In this document: one piece after another, positions 18,368 to 27,565 of the stretch
Numbering within the stretch: the first letter of the stretch is position 1
Layout of the letters: each line of letters starts with the position of its first letter
NCBI GenBank assembly: GCA_015060685.1
Contig: SUXZ01000002.1
Location: forward strand, 124,001 to 188,000
Length of the DNA stretch: 64,000 nt
Origin: Mediterranea massiliensis
GTDB lineage: Bacteria > Bacteroidota > Bacteroidia > Bacteroidales > Bacteroidaceae
Direction of reading: 5' to 3'
Made by a program: the position numbers and the translations under genes
Notes under the pieces: generated by a model
Databases searched by the model: none
The model's input: the letters and a program-made list of their open reading frames with translations, nothing else
What the model was told of the DNA's origin: nothing

Positions 18368-18551
18368 TTTTATAATATTCTGAAAATTAGGCCTCTTTGC
18401 ATTGTATATAGGCCAATTTTACGTTTTCCATGTTCGAGTTGTCCGGCGTTGTTTTTGTTGCTTTAGAGTAGTTACTTCTGCATTTTATTAGTTCTTTATG
18501 GAGTTGCTTCTAAATCTTCACTATTTAGACGATTTCTATTTAACCACTTTT

Positions 18552-19445
18552 TTACTTATCTTTTTTTCCAAAAATGGAGAAGTGAACATAACGCTTGGGA
18601 TGTGCCTTTAAGTCTTCTAACAAATCGGCAGCATTTTGGGTTGTTTTCGTTAGATTTTGGTATAAAGATGGGTCATTAAGTAGCAATCCAACGGTACCAT
18701 TGGTGTTAGTTAGATTGTCTGTAATTATTTTTACGTTGGCAAGTGTTTCGTCCACCTTCTTCATGGCTTCGGCATAGTCGATTTGCTTCAAGTTGTCCGA
18801 AATCAACAGGAAGTTGTCGCCAATACTATTCAGCTTGCCGGTCAATTCGGGCAAGTCTTTTCCCATCATTGTTTCCAAGTGCTTGCTGGTTGTGTTCAAG
18901 TGTGCGGTCAACTCTTGCACGTTGTTCAGCGTAGCAGGTATGGCCGGGCTTGCCAAGAGCGTATTTAGCGAAGTGAGGATTGAGTCGAGTTTGGGAAGCA
19001 TCTTTTCAATGTTGGGCACCATTTGTGCTACTGCTCCCATGGCACCGCTATTGATGAATCCGGGTATGGTGTCTCCAGCTTGGTATCTTTCGCGTGGGTT
19101 ATTGGCCAACAAGATACTTAGCTTCATGGCTCCAAGGAGGTCGGTTTCCAATTCGGCCGTACTTCCTTTCGGTATGCGCAATTCGGGGTCAATATCAATC
19201 TCGGCAACGACGTTTCCAGGCTTTGAGTAGTCGTAATAAAGGTCGCTCACAATACCAACACGATATCCATCGGCAAAAACCGGACTCGATTTGGTCAGTC
19301 CGTTTATGTTTTGGAACTTCACGTAGAAGTAGTTGGTTGGTTTGAACATTTCGATCCCTTTTAGGTAGTTGATGCCGTAAATAAGCAGGCATAATGCCAC
19401 CACACCGGTGAGTCCGATTTTAACTTCTTTAGTAAATAGTTTCAT
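18552..19445 (-). CDS. MCE/MlaD-family lipid-transport protein
   Basis: This 297-residue periplasmic protein is held by one N-terminal membrane helix (about 8-25). An MCE domain follows (about 35-115; YFYVKFQNINGLTKSSPVFADGYRVGIVSDL), then a long helical tail rich in Asn, Leu and Thr that resembles the coiled region of MlaD relatives. MCE proteins form hexameric channels that shuttle phospholipids between membranes. No MlaE permease or MlaF ATPase is adjacent. The upstream amidase gene ends 12 bp before it, so the two are probably co-transcribed. Confidence 0.88.
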   Translation of the reverse strand: MKLFTKEVKIGLTGVVALCLLIYGINYLKGIEMFKPTNYFYVKFQNINGLTKSSPVFADGYRVGIVSDLYYDYSKPGNVVAEIDIDPELRIPKGSTAELETDLLGAMKLSILLANNPRERYQAGDTIPGFINSGAMGAVAQMVPNIEKMLPKLDSILTSLNTLLASPAIPATLNNVQELTAHLNTTSKHLETMMGKDLPELTGKLNSIGDNFLLISDNLKQIDYAEAMKKVDETLANVKIITDNLTNTNGTVGLLLNDPSLYQNLTKTTQNAADLLEDLKAHPKRYVHFSIFGKKDK

Positions 19446-19457
19446 GTCAGTCTGAGT

Positions 19458-20618
19458 TTATCGTTTCTTTTTCTTTTTATTAAATTGCTCGATGGCAGCC
19501 TTTACATCTGTTTTCTTTCCGTTCTTGAAAGCCACGATGAAACTACCTTTGAATTGTTGCGCCAGTTTTTGTTTGGTGCGCACCACTTCGTCGTAGTTGG
19601 TCGATTCGCAACAGGTGTATTTGTAAAGCCCGCCTTCTTGGTAGTAACTAACGTTTTTCAATCCTTTCAGCCGTTTATCGTTTTTGTCGATGGGCTTCGA
19701 GGTGGAGAATATCTGTAGTTTAAACACCGTTTCGCTGGGGTTGTTTACCTCCACTTTCTCTTGCTTGGCCGGTTTGCTTGCTGTGTCGGGCTGTTTGGCC
19801 GGTTTTGTAGAAGGCTTTGTATCGTTGCTTAGTGCCACTTTCTGCTCGTTCTTGTAAGTCAAGAATGCTTGGTAAATGCTTTTAGCCAATGTGTTCACAC
19901 CGTTTTCGGTATTCAAGTATCGCTCTTCTTCGGGTGTTGAGATGAATCCTAATTCCACCAGGATGCTGGGCATGGCGCTTGCTTTTAGTACCAGGAATCC
20001 CGCTTGGTGTACCCCTCGGTCTATGCGTTTACCGGTTTGCTTGAATTGGCTTTGCACGAGCGAAGCCAATCGCACGCTTTGCGACATGTATTGGTCTTGC
20101 ATGAATTCGAAGATGATATACGATTCGGCCGAGTTGGGATTGAATCCTTCGTAGTGTGTTTGATAGTCGTCCTCGTAAAGAATCACCGAGTTCTCTCGTT
20201 TGGCCACTTCAAGGTTATCGTCCGATTTGGCCAAACCCAATGTCCAGGTAGAGGTACCTTTCACCGTTTTATTCTTGGCCACGGCATTGGTATGGATAGA
20301 GATGAACAAGTCGGCCTTGGCATCGTTGGCAATCTGCGCCCGACGGTTTAGGGTAACAAACACATCTCGTTTGCGTGTATACACCACCTTCACATCCTTG
20401 CAATGTTCTTCAATGAGTTTGCCCACTTTCATTGCCACCTTCAGGTTGATATCTTTTTCTTTCGATATCTTTCCCACGGCACCTGGGTCATGTCCACCGT
20501 GTCCGGCATCGATCACCAACACAAACTCTTGTGCCGATACCCGTTGCGGATATATGCTTGCAAATAGTGCTCCTAAGCATGCTACTATATATAATATGTA
20601 TAGTCTGCCGATGTTCAT
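19458..20618 (-). CDS. N-acetylmuramoyl-L-alanine amidase with C-terminal SPOR-like region
   Basis: This 386-residue exported zinc enzyme removes stem peptides from peptidoglycan during cell separation. The signal peptide (about 1-23) is followed by an amidase_3 domain with zinc and catalytic residues in DAGHGGHDPG, the Glu region EKDINLK, SIHTNA and VELGFIS. A Lys/Pro/Thr-rich linker (about 265-300) leads to a C-terminal domain (VFKLQIFSTS...) with SPOR-like pattern, expected to bind denuded glycan. ATG at 20618 is chosen over an upstream TTG at 20636. It is followed by the MCE gene in the same operon. Confidence 0.92.
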   Translation of the reverse strand: MNIGRLYILYIVACLGALFASIYPQRVSAQEFVLVIDAGHGGHDPGAVGKISKEKDINLKVAMKVGKLIEEHCKDVKVVYTRKRDVFVTLNRRAQIANDAKADLFISIHTNAVAKNKTVKGTSTWTLGLAKSDDNLEVAKRENSVILYEDDYQTHYEGFNPNSAESYIIFEFMQDQYMSQSVRLASLVQSQFKQTGKRIDRGVHQAGFLVLKASAMPSILVELGFISTPEEERYLNTENGVNTLAKSIYQAFLTYKNEQKVALSNDTKPSTKPAKQPDTASKPAKQEKVEVNNPSETVFKLQIFSTSKPIDKNDKRLKGLKNVSYYQEGGLYKYTCCESTNYDEVVRTKQKLAQQFKGSFIVAFKNGKKTDVKAAIEQFNKKKKKR

Positions 20619-20783
20619 TGTATAAAGCCGATGCAAAAATAGTGCATTTTCAGAGAAAACTGAAACTTTAATTCAAGTTTTCTTTCTCGCTTGTGTACGA
20701 TTTCTTAATTAGAACGTTTTATACCCCTTTTGGATGATAAAAACTTTTTCTTCCAAATAATTGTTTCTACTGATTGCTTGTAC

Positions 20784-20791
20784 TAACTTTG
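20784..20791 (+). promoter_or_regulatory. -7 element of the BASS transporter promoter
   Basis: TAACTTTG fits TAnnTTTG and lies 31 bp before the ATG. The -33 element would be ATTG near 20760, a partial match. Confidence 0.55.
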
Positions 20792-20822
20792 CACGCACAA
20801 AACTTAAAAACAAAAGTCAAGG

Positions 20823-21770
20823 ATGTTGATTCGTTTCATCAAGAATTGGACATTGCCAATAGCCATGCTTACAGGCTTTTTGGTATATTTCATCTTTAAG
20901 GAAGTGGCGTGGCTGAATCCCATCAAACCTGCCGTAGATATCGTGACAGATTTCTTGACACCAACACTGATATTTGCCCAATTATTACTTACCTTTTGCA
21001 AAATAGAGTTTGCCGATTTAAAGCCTTGCCCTTGGCATGGATGGTTGTTGCTTATACAATGCCTGGTGGCGTTGCTATTGGTAGCACTTTTGCTATTTTG
21101 TCCATGTTCATACCTTGGAAAGATGGCATTAGAGGCATTGTTAGTGTGTTTCATCTGTCCGACAGCCACTGCTGCTGCTATCATTACCGCCAAGTTGGGT
21201 GGTAATGCAGCAAGTCTCACTACTTATACTTTGTTTTCCAATCTGCTGGCAGCTCTATTTGTGCCTTTGCTCTTTCCGCTTGTCAAGCCTCATGTAGGCA
21301 TCACCTTCTTTGCTGCCTTTTGGAAGATACTCAGTAAGGTATTCCCCTTGCTGCTTTGTCCATTCTTCCTGGCATGGATATTCAAGCATTTCCTTCCCAA
21401 GGTGCACCAAATGTTGCGCGAAACATCCGGCATCGCCTTCTACCTTTGGGCATTGGCTTTAGCCATCGTAACAGGCCAAACTCTCCGTACGTTGCTCAAT
21501 AGCAGTGCCTCTCTCTCTTTGCTTGTGGCGCTTGCTTCCATGTCGTTGTTGGCCTGTGCCGTTCAGTTCCTGGCAGGCAAACGCATTGGCGGACATTATC
21601 ACGAACGTATCAGTGGCGGACAAGCTTTGGGACAGAAAAATACCGTACTTGCCATTTGGATGGCCTATACCTATCTGAATCCTATCCTTTCGTTTGCCCC
21701 CGGTGCCTACGTCTTTTGGCAAAACATGGTAAATAGTTACCAATTATGGAAGAAACGTAAAAACTCATAA
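20823..21770 (+). CDS. Bile acid:sodium symporter (BASS/SBF)-family membrane protein
   Basis: This 315-residue inner-membrane protein has nine or ten predicted helices. Conserved small-residue stretches such as CFICPTATAAAIITAKLGGNAAS and the late GQKNTVLAIWMAYTYLNP resemble the two discontinuous helices that bind sodium and substrate in ASBT-like carriers. Family members move bile acids, pyruvate, pantothenate and other organic anions, and the substrate cannot be assigned. A heptamer tract overlaps its stop codon and leads to the HD gene 15 bp downstream, so the two are probably in one transcript. Confidence 0.8.
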   Translation: MLIRFIKNWTLPIAMLTGFLVYFIFKEVAWLNPIKPAVDIVTDFLTPTLIFAQLLLTFCKIEFADLKPCPWHGWLLLIQCLVALLLVALLLFCPCSYLGKMALEALLVCFICPTATAAAIITAKLGGNAASLTTYTLFSNLLAALFVPLLFPLVKPHVGITFFAAFWKILSKVFPLLLCPFFLAWIFKHFLPKVHQMLRETSGIAFYLWALALAIVTGQTLRTLLNSSASLSLLVALASMSLLACAVQFLAGKRIGGHYHERISGGQALGQKNTVLAIWMAYTYLNPILSFAPGAYVFWQNMVNSYQLWKKRKNS

Positions 21771-21782
21771 CTCATAACTCAA
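21762..21782 (+). repeat. Heptamer tract at transporter/HD junction
   Basis: AACTCAT, AACTCAT, AACTCAA in tandem. The first copy contains the transporter stop codon region and the tract ends three bases before the HD gene ATG. Confidence 0.85.
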
Positions 21783-21785
21783 GAA

Positions 21786-22322
21786 ATGAATCCAATAACT
21801 ATTATAGACAAATACTATCCAACGGATAACGAATTGAAAAATATCTTGTTGGTGCATAGCCGTTCGGTGGCCGATAAGGCATTGTGGATAGCTCGTCAAC
21901 ACCCTGAACTGAATCTTGATGAATCGTTTCTCTACGAGGCGGCTATGCTGCACGACATTGGCATTTTCCTAACCGATGCCGACGGCATACATTGCTACGG
22001 CGACAAGCCTTACATTTGTCACGGATACTTGGGTGCCGACTTGATGCGTAGCGAAGGTTACCCACGCCATGCGTTGGTGTGCGAGCGTCATACCGGTGCA
22101 GGTCTTTCGCTCGAGCAAATCGTTTCGCAAAACCTTCCGATACCCCATCGTGAAATGCTACCGCTTTCGCTCGAAGAACAAGTGGTGTGTTTTGCCGACA
22201 AATTCTTTTCCAAGACACATCTCGATCGCGAAAAGTCGGTAGAAAAGGCTCGGAAAAGCTTGGTGAAATATGGCGAAGAGGGCGTAAAACGCTTCGAAGA
22301 ATGGTGCAACAAGTTTTTATGA
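21786..22322 (+). CDS. HD-domain hydrolase
   Basis: This 178-residue metal-dependent phosphohydrolase carries the HD signature: a first His in LLVHSRSVADKA, the HD pair in AAMLHDIGIF, then further ligands around CHGYLGADLM and FADKF. Small single-domain members often act on nucleotides or nucleotide signals. Nothing in the sequence fixes the substrate. It is read with the preceding BASS transporter. Confidence 0.82.
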   Translation: MNPITIIDKYYPTDNELKNILLVHSRSVADKALWIARQHPELNLDESFLYEAAMLHDIGIFLTDADGIHCYGDKPYICHGYLGADLMRSEGYPRHALVCERHTGAGLSLEQIVSQNLPIPHREMLPLSLEEQVVCFADKFFSKTHLDREKSVEKARKSLVKYGEEGVKRFEEWCNKFL

Positions 22323-22378
22323 ACATTAATTTTACCTCAAAAAACATTAAATAAGGTAGATTATCCATATAAAATGTG

Positions 22379-22386
22379 TACTTTTG
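22379..22386 (+). promoter_or_regulatory. -7 element for the LptD-like gene
   Basis: TACTTTTG fits TAnnTTTG, 26 bp before the TTG start codon. Confidence 0.55.
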
Positions 22387-22412
22387 CCCCTTAAAGCGAA
22401 AACTATTAGCAT

Positions 22413-25157
22413 TTGAAACCGAACTTACTCATATCAATTATATTCATCTTACTCTTGCTGATGACCTCGGGAAGTGCTGAGGCTCAACGTAGAAGGCAAC
22501 GAATCAATCCTCCCCAACGGGAGCAGATGGCCGATACGTTGGGAAGTTCCAACACGCAAGTAGCCGATACGTTGGCAACCGATTCGGTGGCTAAACCGGA
22601 AAAGCAAGCCATAGAATTCCCTATTACCTACGAAGCAAACGACTCTGTGGCCTTCATGACCAATGCGGGCGAGTTGTATGGCGAGGCTAAGGTGGTTTAT
22701 CAGCAGCCCACTCCCATCGAACTGACTGCCGAAGTCATCTCCATGGATATGGAAAACAATACCGTGCATGCATGGGGTGTGACCGACTCTACGGGTACCG
22801 TGTCGGGAAAGCCGATATTCAAAGAGGGCGAAACGCCCTACGAAACCGACACTATCCGTTATAACTTTAATAGTAAACGAGGCCTTATCAGCAATGTTGT
22901 TACCCAACAAGGCGAAGGCTATGTAGTGGGCAACAATGCCAAGAAGGGCGCTAACGACGAGCTCTTTTTGAAAGATGGTAAATACACTACTTGCGACAAC
23001 CACGACCATCCTCACTTCTACATGCAGATGACCTATGCCAAAGTGCGTCCCAAGAAAAATGTGGTTACCGGCCCTGCCTACTTGGTAGTGGAAGATGTGC
23101 CATTGCCTATAGCAGTACCTTTCTTCTTCTTCCCGTTCTCAAGCAGCTATTCATCGGGCTTCATCATGCCTACTTATATGGACGATTCCAATCGCGGTTT
23201 TGGTTTGACCGATGGCGGATATTACTTTGCCATCAGCGACAAGATGGATTTGAAGCTTCGTGGCGACATCTTCACTAAGGGTTCGTGGGCATTAAATGCT
23301 GAAAGCAACTATGTGAAGCGATACAAATACTCAGGATTGTTCCAAGCAAGTTATCAGGTCACAAAAACAGGAGATAAGGGCTTACCAGACTATTCGGTGG
23401 CAAAAGACTTCAAAATTGTGTGGTCGCATCGTCAAGACCCTAAGGCAAGTCCCAATAGTACCTTCTCGGCCAGTGTAAACTTTTCGTCGAGCAGTTACGA
23501 GCGCACCAACATCGGCAATATGTATAACTCGCAAGCCATGTCGCAAAACACGAAAACCTCAAGTGTTAGCTATTCGCGTACCTTCCCCGACCAAAAACTT
23601 ACTATTTCGGCTACGGCAAACATAGCACAAAACATGCGCGACTCCTCTATCGCCGTCACCTTGCCCGATTTGAACATTTCGCTCAGCACCATCTTCCCCT
23701 TCAAGCGCAAGCATCAAGTGGGCGAAGAGAAGTGGTACGAAAAGATTTCTATCCGCTACACCGGCCGTATGTCGAATAGCATCACCACCAAGGATGATAA
23801 ACTGTTCAAGTCGAGTCTTGTACGCGATTGGCGAAACGGTATGCAACACCAAATCCCCATCAGTGCTACGTTTACTCTGTTCAAGTACTTCAACCTGACA
23901 CCATCGGTAAACTATACCGAGCGTTGGTACACGCAAAAAATTAAGCAGGATTGGGATCAACAAGCCAATAACGGCAACGGTGCCGTGGTGCGCGATACCA
24001 TCTACGGCTTCAACCGCGTCTATAACTATAGTGCAAGTTTGGGTATCAATACCAAAATCTATGGTATGTACAAGCCGTTGTTCATGAAGAAAAAAGAGAT
24101 TCAGATACGTCATGTCATCACGCCGTCGGTCAGCATCAGCGCTACACCCGACTTTAGTTCGGATAGTTTCGGATTCTACGACGAATATGTGAAGCGCGAT
24201 TTGAATGGTCTGCCCACCGATACTGTTCGCTACTCCTATTATCAAGGCATGATGTTCGGTACGCCCGGTACGGGTAAGTCCGGAACCATCTCGTTTAGTA
24301 TATCGAACAACTTGGAAATGAAGTACAAAACCAAGAACGACTCCATTAAAAAGGTCAGCTTGATAGATGAACTTGGTGCCAACATCTCTTACAATACAGC
24401 GGCAAAGGAACGGCCTTGGAGCGATTTGAGCATGAATATTCGTATGAAGCTGACGAAGAACTACACCTTCAGCATGAGTGCCGTGTTTGCTACCTACGCC
24501 TACGAGTTTGATAAGAGAGGCAACGTAGTAGTGGGTAATAAAACCGAGTGGTCGTATGGTCGTTTCGGTCGTTTCCAAGGTTATGGCACTTCGTTCAGCT
24601 ACACTTTGAACAACGATACCTTCAAGAAACTCTTTGCCAAGCTGCGGGGCGAAGATGTAGAAGACGATAAGAATCCGCCCGAAGATGATGTGGAAGGAGA
24701 TGAACAAACTGCCGAAGAAGGCGTTGTGAAGAGCCAGCGCGAAAAGCGTAAGGCGGTGGCCGGCGAAGATGGCTATCAGAAGTTCGCCATGCCGTGGTCT
24801 ATCAATCTTAGTACCGGTTTCAATATCCGCGAAGACCGCTCTAAACCCATCAACAAAAAGACCATGCGCTATCCTTATAAGGTAACGATGAACGCGTTGA
24901 ATATCAATGGTAATATCAAGATTTCCAATAAGTGGAACATCAGTTTCAATAGTGGCTACGACTTCCAGTCAAAACAAGTGGTACAGACCACCTTTAATAT
25001 TACCCGCGATTTGCACTGCTTCAACATGAGTGCAAGCCTTTCACCGTTTGGTCCGTGGAAGTACTACAACTTCACCTTGCGTGCCAATTCGAGCATCCTG
25101 CAAGACTTGAAGTGGGAGCAACGAAGCCAAACCCAAAGCAACATCAAGTGGTATTAA
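22413..25157 (+). CDS. lptD: LptD/OstA-like outer-membrane LPS-assembly protein
   Basis: This 914-residue protein has a signal peptide (about 1-24), an OstA-like periplasmic region (about 60-220; LYGEAKVVY, FLKDGKYTTCDN) and a large beta-barrel with alternating aromatic strands (about 240-914). LptD with LptE inserts lipopolysaccharide into the outer leaflet. An acidic loop (about residues 748-785: EDVEDDKNPPEDD...) interrupts the barrel and is likely surface-exposed or periplasmic. The start must be TTG at 22413, because an in-frame TAG lies at 22407 and no ATG is available nearby. Its own promoter is visible. It converges with ung 16 bp away. Confidence 0.85.
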   Translation: MKPNLLISIIFILLLLMTSGSAEAQRRRQRINPPQREQMADTLGSSNTQVADTLATDSVAKPEKQAIEFPITYEANDSVAFMTNAGELYGEAKVVYQQPTPIELTAEVISMDMENNTVHAWGVTDSTGTVSGKPIFKEGETPYETDTIRYNFNSKRGLISNVVTQQGEGYVVGNNAKKGANDELFLKDGKYTTCDNHDHPHFYMQMTYAKVRPKKNVVTGPAYLVVEDVPLPIAVPFFFFPFSSSYSSGFIMPTYMDDSNRGFGLTDGGYYFAISDKMDLKLRGDIFTKGSWALNAESNYVKRYKYSGLFQASYQVTKTGDKGLPDYSVAKDFKIVWSHRQDPKASPNSTFSASVNFSSSSYERTNIGNMYNSQAMSQNTKTSSVSYSRTFPDQKLTISATANIAQNMRDSSIAVTLPDLNISLSTIFPFKRKHQVGEEKWYEKISIRYTGRMSNSITTKDDKLFKSSLVRDWRNGMQHQIPISATFTLFKYFNLTPSVNYTERWYTQKIKQDWDQQANNGNGAVVRDTIYGFNRVYNYSASLGINTKIYGMYKPLFMKKKEIQIRHVITPSVSISATPDFSSDSFGFYDEYVKRDLNGLPTDTVRYSYYQGMMFGTPGTGKSGTISFSISNNLEMKYKTKNDSIKKVSLIDELGANISYNTAAKERPWSDLSMNIRMKLTKNYTFSMSAVFATYAYEFDKRGNVVVGNKTEWSYGRFGRFQGYGTSFSYTLNNDTFKKLFAKLRGEDVEDDKNPPEDDVEGDEQTAEEGVVKSQREKRKAVAGEDGYQKFAMPWSINLSTGFNIREDRSKPINKKTMRYPYKVTMNALNINGNIKISNKWNISFNSGYDFQSKQVVQTTFNITRDLHCFNMSASLSPFGPWKYYNFTLRANSSILQDLKWEQRSQTQSNIKWY

Positions 25158-25173
25158 ATCCCGTAAAAAAAAG

Positions 25174-25836
25174 TTAGAAATCAATTGGCTCGATGCCATG
25201 CGATGCCAGATAGGCATTGGCTTGGCTGAAGTGCTTGTTGCCAAAGAAACCATTATAGGCCGATAGGGGAGATGGGTGAGCCGAAGTAAGTACCAAGTGC
25301 TTGTTGCGGTCGATAAATGCCCCCTTCTTCTGTGCGTAGGCACCCCAAAGAATAAACACTAAGTGTTCGCGCTCTTCGGCCAATAAGCGGATAGTGGCAT
25401 CTGTAAACTCTTCCCATCCGCGGCGTTGGTGCGAGCCTGCCTGATGGGCGCGTACGGTCAGCGTGGCATTCAGCAACAGAACGCCTTGTTCGGCCCATCT
25501 TGTCAGGTTACCGCTGGTAGGAATCTCCTTGCCCAAGTCGGCTTTAATCTCTTTGAAGATGTTTACCAATGAGGGTGGAAAAGGTATGCCGTCGTTCACC
25601 GAGAAGCACAATCCGTGTGCTTGCCCGGGTCCGTGATAGGGGTCTTGTCCAATGATGACCACCTTCACTTGGTTGAACGGACATAGGTTGAAAGCATTGA
25701 AGATAAGTCTTCCAGGAGGAAAAATAGTGGATTGTTGGTACTCGTTGCGCACAAAGTCTGTCAGCGTTTTGAAGTAAGGCTTATCAAACTCTGTCTGCAA
25801 CTTTTTCTTCCAACTATCCTCTATCTTTACATCCAT
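25174..25836 (-). CDS. ung: Uracil-DNA glycosylase
   Basis: This 220-residue base-excision repair enzyme removes uracil from DNA. It has the water-activating loop [18 protein letters not shown] with the catalytic Asp, LLLNATLTV, and the minor-groove loop [13 protein letters not shown] with the catalytic His. The length is standard. It lies downstream of asnA on the same strand, separated by a 60-bp heptamer-repeat spacer. Confidence 0.97.
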   Translation of the reverse strand: MDVKIEDSWKKKLQTEFDKPYFKTLTDFVRNEYQQSTIFPPGRLIFNAFNLCPFNQVKVVIIGQDPYHGPGQAHGLCFSVNDGIPFPPSLVNIFKEIKADLGKEIPTSGNLTRWAEQGVLLLNATLTVRAHQAGSHQRRGWEEFTDATIRLLAEEREHLVFILWGAYAQKKGAFIDRNKHLVLTSAHPSPLSAYNGFFGNKHFSQANAYLASHGIEPIDF

Positions 25837-25838
25837 TT

Positions 25839-25902
25839 GAATTATGAATTATGAATTTTTCACTAATCACTAATCACTAATCGCTAATCACTAATCACTA
25901 AA
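25839..25902 (-). repeat. Heptamer tracts between asnA and ung
   Basis: On the plus strand there are three GAATTAT-type units (25839-25859) next to the ung start, then six CACTAAT-type units (25861-25902, one CGCTAAT). The last of these overlaps the asnA stop codon (TAG, 25898-25900 on the minus strand). Confidence 0.9.
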
Positions 25903-26941
25903 TTAAATGAATATTATGCTTCTCACATTCATCGCGCATCTCTTGTGGCCAGATGCTGGCTTGAATTTCGCCGATGTGCGCTTTTCTTAAGTAGAACATG
26001 CAAAGGCGCGACTGTCCGATACCGCCACCGATAGAGAGGGGCAATGTGTCGTTCATCAATCGTTGGTGGAAGTAGAGGCTCATGCGTTGTTCTTCGCCCT
26101 CCTCCTTCAATTGACGTTCCAATGCCTCTTTGTCCACGCGGATACCCATCGACGACAACTCGATGCTGCGTTGTAGCACATCATCCCAAAGCAGCAAGTC
26201 ACCGTTCAGTCCGGGCAATCCGTTTTGGTCAATCGTGCTGTAGTCATCATAGTCCGGTGCGCGTCCGTCGTGCTTCTTTCCGTTGCTCAACTTGCAGCCT
26301 ATACCTATTATAAATACGGCACGATGTGCTTTGGTGATGGCATGTTCGCGCTCCTTCGGCGACAGGTCGGGGTAGAGACGAAGCAGCTCTTCGGCATGTA
26401 TGAAGTGCAACTTATGGGGCGATGGCAGGCACGGCTTGATTTGCGGATACATTTCATATACCATGTATTCGGTGCGCACCATGGCAGCATAGATGCGTGT
26501 CACAATCTCTTTCAGGAAATCCACGTTGCGGTTTTCGGGGCGGATTACACGTTCCCAATCCCATTGGTCCACGTATAGCGAGTGCAGATTGCCCAACTTC
26601 TCGTCGGCACGGATGGCATTCATGTCCGTATAGATGCCATAACCGGGTTCAATGCCATATTCGGCCAATGTCAATCTTTTCCATTTGGCCAGCGAGTGTA
26701 CCACTTCGGCTTCAGCATCACCCAAATCCTTGATGGGGAACGATACGGCTCTTTCCACGCCGTTCAGGTCGTCGTTTATACCCATTCCTTTCATCACGAA
26801 GAGGGGTGCTGTAACACGTCGCAAACGTAGTTCAGACGAAAGATTCATCTGAAAAAAATCTTTTATCTGCTTGATGCCCAACTCGGTTTGCTTAAGGTCG
26901 AGTAGGGGAGTATATCCTTCTGGTTTGATTAGATAGCTCAT
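25898..26941 (-). CDS. asnA: Asparagine synthetase, ammonia-dependent
   Basis: This 347-residue enzyme makes asparagine from aspartate, ammonia and ATP. It is related to class II aminoacyl-tRNA synthetases; motif-like regions are RRVTAPLFV, the DQWDWERVI segment and the final GGGIGQSRLCMF. ATG at 26941 is used, since the longer frame upstream has no family match. The stop codon lies within the heptamer-repeat spacer, so the last residues may vary between strains if copy number changes. Confidence 0.95.
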   Translation of the reverse strand: MSYLIKPEGYTPLLDLKQTELGIKQIKDFFQMNLSSELRLRRVTAPLFVMKGMGINDDLNGVERAVSFPIKDLGDAEAEVVHSLAKWKRLTLAEYGIEPGYGIYTDMNAIRADEKLGNLHSLYVDQWDWERVIRPENRNVDFLKEIVTRIYAAMVRTEYMVYEMYPQIKPCLPSPHKLHFIHAEELLRLYPDLSPKEREHAITKAHRAVFIIGIGCKLSNGKKHDGRAPDYDDYSTIDQNGLPGLNGDLLLWDDVLQRSIELSSMGIRVDKEALERQLKEEGEEQRMSLYFHQRLMNDTLPLSIGGGIGQSRLCMFYLRKAHIGEIQASIWPQEMRDECEKHNIHLI

Positions 26942-27158
26942 TATTGATTTAGTCGTTCTGTTAATTTGCGCGGCAAAGATAGATATAATATTTATATTTG
27001 CTATAAAATTTTGCAAATAAATAGCAATTTGATGCGATTTTTTCTTGTTTAATCTGCAAAATAATAGATAATGATTTGTGCTTATGCTTAAAAAAGTGTG
27101 TTGACTTTTGTGCAGGTGATGACTTTTTTATACTTTTGCCACACTTTTCTTTCAGAAT

Positions 27159-27234
27159 GGCCCCGTAGCTTAGTGAATAGAGCGTCAGATTCCGGTTCTG
27201 AAGGTCGTGCGTTTGAATCGCACCGGGGTCACCA
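27159..27234 (+). tRNA. tRNA-Arg (anticodon CCG)
   Basis: Acceptor arms GGCCCCG (27159-27165) and CGGGGTC (27224-27230) pair over 7 bp with one G-T. The anticodon stem TCAGA/TCTGA holds loop TTCCGGT with anticodon CCG, and the T-arm loop reads TTTGAAT. CCA is encoded at 27232-27234. The upstream TACTTTTG at 27130-27137 could be its -7 element. Confidence 0.95.
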
Positions 27235-27244
27235 ATTTATAAAG

Positions 27245-27442
27245 GTAGCTTCATCGCCTTGCGAAAGTAGCTTCATAAGGCAACAGATATAGCTTCGTGA
27301 CCTCACGAAGCTATATCTGTATTTTCGCCATTATACTTTCGCGTTACCAGTGTCACTATTTCCATTTCTGAACTATTTGTTGTTTGCGTCTGATATATTT
27401 GTTCTTTACGTCTGATGTATTTGTTGTTCAGAAAATAACATT
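27245..27442. repeat. 22-bp-period degenerate repeat array D after tRNA-Arg
   Basis: Nine 22-base units follow each other without a phase change: 27245 GTAGCTTCATC..., 27267 GTAGCTTCATA..., 27289 ATAGCTTCGTG..., through 27377 TTGTTGTTTGCG..., 27399 TTGTTCTTTACG... and 27421 TTGTTGTTCAG.... Reverse-complemented, 27368-27392 matches 62887-62911 of array B in 24 of 25 bases. A perfect 17-bp inverted repeat (27284-27300 with 27303-27319) sits across two units and may terminate tRNA transcription. The remaining sequence to 27560 is AT-rich, with a TATTTTTG-like -7 box near 27525. Confidence 0.8.
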
Positions 27443-27565
27443 AAGCATATGATTATGCGAGATATTTTAGCATAATACCAAGAGAATATAGTTATATTAT
27501 TTGCTTATTTCATTTAAGCATCTTATTTTTGTACAGATTTTACAACCTTTAAAAGATAGCTGCTT

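Noticed and set aside
18188..18551. oriC beside dnaA
   Set aside because: No cluster of DnaA boxes or AT-rich 13-mers with GATC-like features was found; AT-richness alone is not enough.
27159..27560. Integrated element at tRNA-Arg
   Set aside because: No integrase, no repeated tRNA 3' end and only the 22-bp array follows, so an island cannot be supported.
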